A stretch of 14,883 bases of DNA from Alphaproteobacteria bacterium. GTDB lineage: Bacteria; Pseudomonadota; Alphaproteobacteria; SMXP01. The stretch spans positions 1-14,883 of the forward strand of contig SMXP01000038.1 of assembly GCA_004356335.1 (NCBI GenBank), written 5' to 3'. Under the pieces are notes generated by a model, which was not told where the DNA came from, did no database searches, and saw only the letters and a list, made by a program, of their open reading frames with translations. Positions 13,061 through 14,883 of the stretch are shown piece by piece. Each line of letters begins with the position of its first letter. Position 1 is the stretch's first letter. Position numbers and translations under genes: made by a program.

Positions 13061-14883
13061 TCACGACTGGGCCAGCGCCAAGTGATCGAGCGCCCGGGTC
13101 AACAGGTCATCCGGTAAGGCCATGAGATGGGGGCCATCGGTCCACAGCAAGGCACATCGCACAGGGGTATTCGGAAATATGTCGCGTAATAAAGCGCGAT
13201 AAACTGCCATTTGGCGCAGATAGACCGGTGCCACCTGAGACGGCTCCATGGGCGGCGGCCGATTGGTCTTATAATCAACCACCAAAACTTCATCTTCGGA
13301 TACCACCAATCGATCGACTTGGCCGAATATTGTCATGTCGTTCGGCAAGGATGTCGGCCGGCCGGCAAGCGATACCTCGGCCCGGCTGCCGGGACCAAAA
13401 ACAGCGGCAAAGGCATGATCGTCAATCACGCGCACCACTTCCTCGATCACCGCATCGGCCTCGCTAGCGGAAAATTGGGGCGCCAATTGACGCACGATGG
13501 CACGCCCCACTTGCTGTCGGCCTGGTTTACTTACGCCGGGTATATTTTCCAGAAGTTTGTGGATGATCAATCCGCGGATAAAGCGATCGCCTTTATCGCC
13601 CGCCAGGGGTGACAGGATGGATGGTTCCAAACGCTCGTCGGCGGCCGGTCCGGGCAGCGATGACGGGCTCATGATGTTTTGCCGTATTCGCTCTTCAGAA
13701 ACCGCATCAAAAATCCACGGCGGTAGTGAGCTTTCCCCGTCACCGGATATTTGCGCGGCGCTTGCCTTTTCGATATCGGCGGTTTGATCGCTTGCCAGTC
13801 GCCAGCCGGTTTCGCCAAAGGCCAATTGAACCTCTTGGGCCACAGGACAGATCATTTTTTCCGCAAGCGAATACCAACTATTGTGCTTTGGATCCTGTTG
13901 CCCTTGATAGCCTGCAATGTAAAGACGATCGCGCGCGCGTGTGGCGGCCACATAAAAAAGGCGATGATATTCCGCCAACCGGTTTTGCGCGTGGCGCTCG
14001 CGCTGTTTGCCGACTTTTCTGTCGTCATTCGATTTGCTTCCGGGCCACACGACGGCGCCTCCCGGCATGTCGAGTATCATGGGATCATGATGGCCATCCG
14101 GCATATGGCAGGTGTCGGGAAGAAACACGATATTGCTTTGAAGTCCCTTTGCGCCGTGCACCGTCATGACACGAACTTCATTCCGATCCTGATCGTATTC
14201 TCGCTTGAGCTGAGTGTGCCCCTGCGCAAGCCAATGCAGAAAACCTTGCAGGTTGGGCAAGGAAACCCGGTCATAAGCAAGAGCCAGGTTCAAAAACTCA
14301 TTAATGGGGTCTTCGGCATCCCGGCCCAAGCGACGCAACAGACGTTGCCGGCCGGTCTTTCCTCCCGGCAATTTGTCGTGCAGAGATTGGTCCAGGATTT
14401 CTTGGTAGAAATCATAAGGCGGCACCACGTCCGCTCTCGCCAATATACGGCAAAGCGCGTGATGGGCGGCGGCAAAAGGTTGTCGGCTGTGGTGACGTCC
14501 CTTGCCGATCAGCGCATCCCACAAATGTCCCGGCCGATCATGAGCAAGCTCGAATAAGTCGTCGTCGGTCAACCCGATCAGGGGACTTTTCAAGACTTCG
14601 GCCAATGTCAAATCATCGCGCGGCATCAGCGCAAAATGGCCCAGCGCCATGAGATCCATCACGGCGATCTGATCGGTTAATATCATACGGTCCGCACCGG
14701 CGACCGGAATAATTCGTTGTTTGAGATCGCGAATGATTTCTTCCATCAAGGCGTCGCGCCGGCGCACCAGAATCATAATATCGCCCGGCCGTATGGGTCG
14801 GCCTTGGGACTCGAGCAGCTCACCCCGGTCGAGCCATTTGGCGATGGTGTCGGTAATATTTCGCGCCAGGACCACCCGCGGAC
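13061..14883 (-). CDS. addA: Double-strand break repair helicase-nuclease AddA, C-terminal part
   Basis: Partner of AddB in the AddAB complex, which unwinds and trims broken DNA ends and prepares them for RecA. About 606 residues are visible, and the reading frame stays open to the window edge. The N-terminal half (Walker A and motifs I-III; full AddA is roughly 1150 residues) lies outside. Visible are GDIMILVRRRDAL, the UvrD C-terminal helicase region with VRVMTVHGAKGLQSNIVFLPDT (motif V region) and YVAATRARDRLYIAG (motif VI), then a RecB-like nuclease. Its HKLLE segment is followed by VLVVDYKTNR near 13260-13285, the catalytic D-x-K motif. The apparent GTG start at 14875 is internal. Confidence 0.95.
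   Translation of the reverse strand, partial: PRVVLARNITDTIAKWLDRGELLESQGRPIRPGDIMILVRRRDALMEEIIRDLKQRIIPVAGADRMILTDQIAVMDLMALGHFALMPRDDLTLAEVLKSPLIGLTDDDLFELAHDRPGHLWDALIGKGRHHSRQPFAAAHHALCRILARADVVPPYDFYQEILDQSLHDKLPGGKTGRQRLLRRLGRDAEDPINEFLNLALAYDRVSLPNLQGFLHWLAQGHTQLKREYDQDRNEVRVMTVHGAKGLQSNIVFLPDTCHMPDGHHDPMILDMPGGAVVWPGSKSNDDRKVGKQRERHAQNRLAEYHRLFYVAATRARDRLYIAGYQGQQDPKHNSWYSLAEKMICPVAQEVQLAFGETGWRLASDQTADIEKASAAQISGDGESSLPPWIFDAVSEERIRQNIMSPSSLPGPAADERLEPSILSPLAGDKGDRFIRGLIIHKLLENIPGVSKPGRQQVGRAIVRQLAPQFSASEADAVIEEVVRVIDDHAFAAVFGPGSRAEVSLAGRPTSLPNDMTIFGQVDRLVVSEDEVLVVDYKTNRPPPMEPSQVAPVYLRQMAVYRALLRDIFPNTPVRCALLWTDGPHLMALPDDLLTRALDHLALAQS

Overview
The window is chromosomal DNA from an alphaproteobacterium. 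Three things point there: the gene order FYDLN_acid / aroA-cmk-rpsA / ihfB-lapA-trpF-trpB-trpA-accD-folC / trxA-addA, an AddA-type recombination helicase, and a DUF1150-Hsp20 pair. The order within the class cannot be fixed. The dispersed palindromic repeats resemble intergenic repeats I recall from Hyphomicrobiales, but that is memory rather than a search. Base composition is moderately GC-rich and even. There are no transposases, integrases, phage genes or CRISPR arrays, so this is core genome, not an accessory island.

Left part (1-1849, mostly minus strand): a heat-shock unit of an Hsp20 chaperone followed by a DUF1150 protein. It has a convincing RpoH (sigma-32) type promoter and a roughly 150-nt leader ending in a hairpin that hides the ribosome binding site, in the manner of a ROSE RNA thermometer. 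Next come a tRNA-Ala(GGC) gene and a GTG-started FYDLN_acid family protein (zinc-ribbon head, acidic tail).

Centre (about 2008-6066, plus strand): aroA (shikimate pathway) overlaps cmk (CMP kinase), followed by rpsA (ribosomal protein S1, six S1 domains plus an unusually long acidic tail). After a 458-bp gap rich in hairpins and repeats come ihfB, a LapA-domain membrane protein, trpF, trpB, trpA, accD and folC, all plus strand and tightly spaced (6525-12483). This string joins the last steps of tryptophan synthesis to acetyl-CoA carboxylase beta subunit and folylpolyglutamate synthase.

Right end (12606-14883, minus strand): trxA (thioredoxin), and upstream of it the C-terminal part of addA, which is cut by the window edge. 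folC and trxA converge on a tandem pair of palindromic repeats that supplies both stop codons.

The main non-coding theme is a family of about 45-70 bp palindromic repeats with at least seven recognisable copies, most lying within about 25 nt of a gene's 3' end. Two copies show a compensatory arm change that preserves base pairing. I found no evidence of a new multi-gene system. The most rewarding signals are the thermometer-controlled hsp20 leader and the repeat family.
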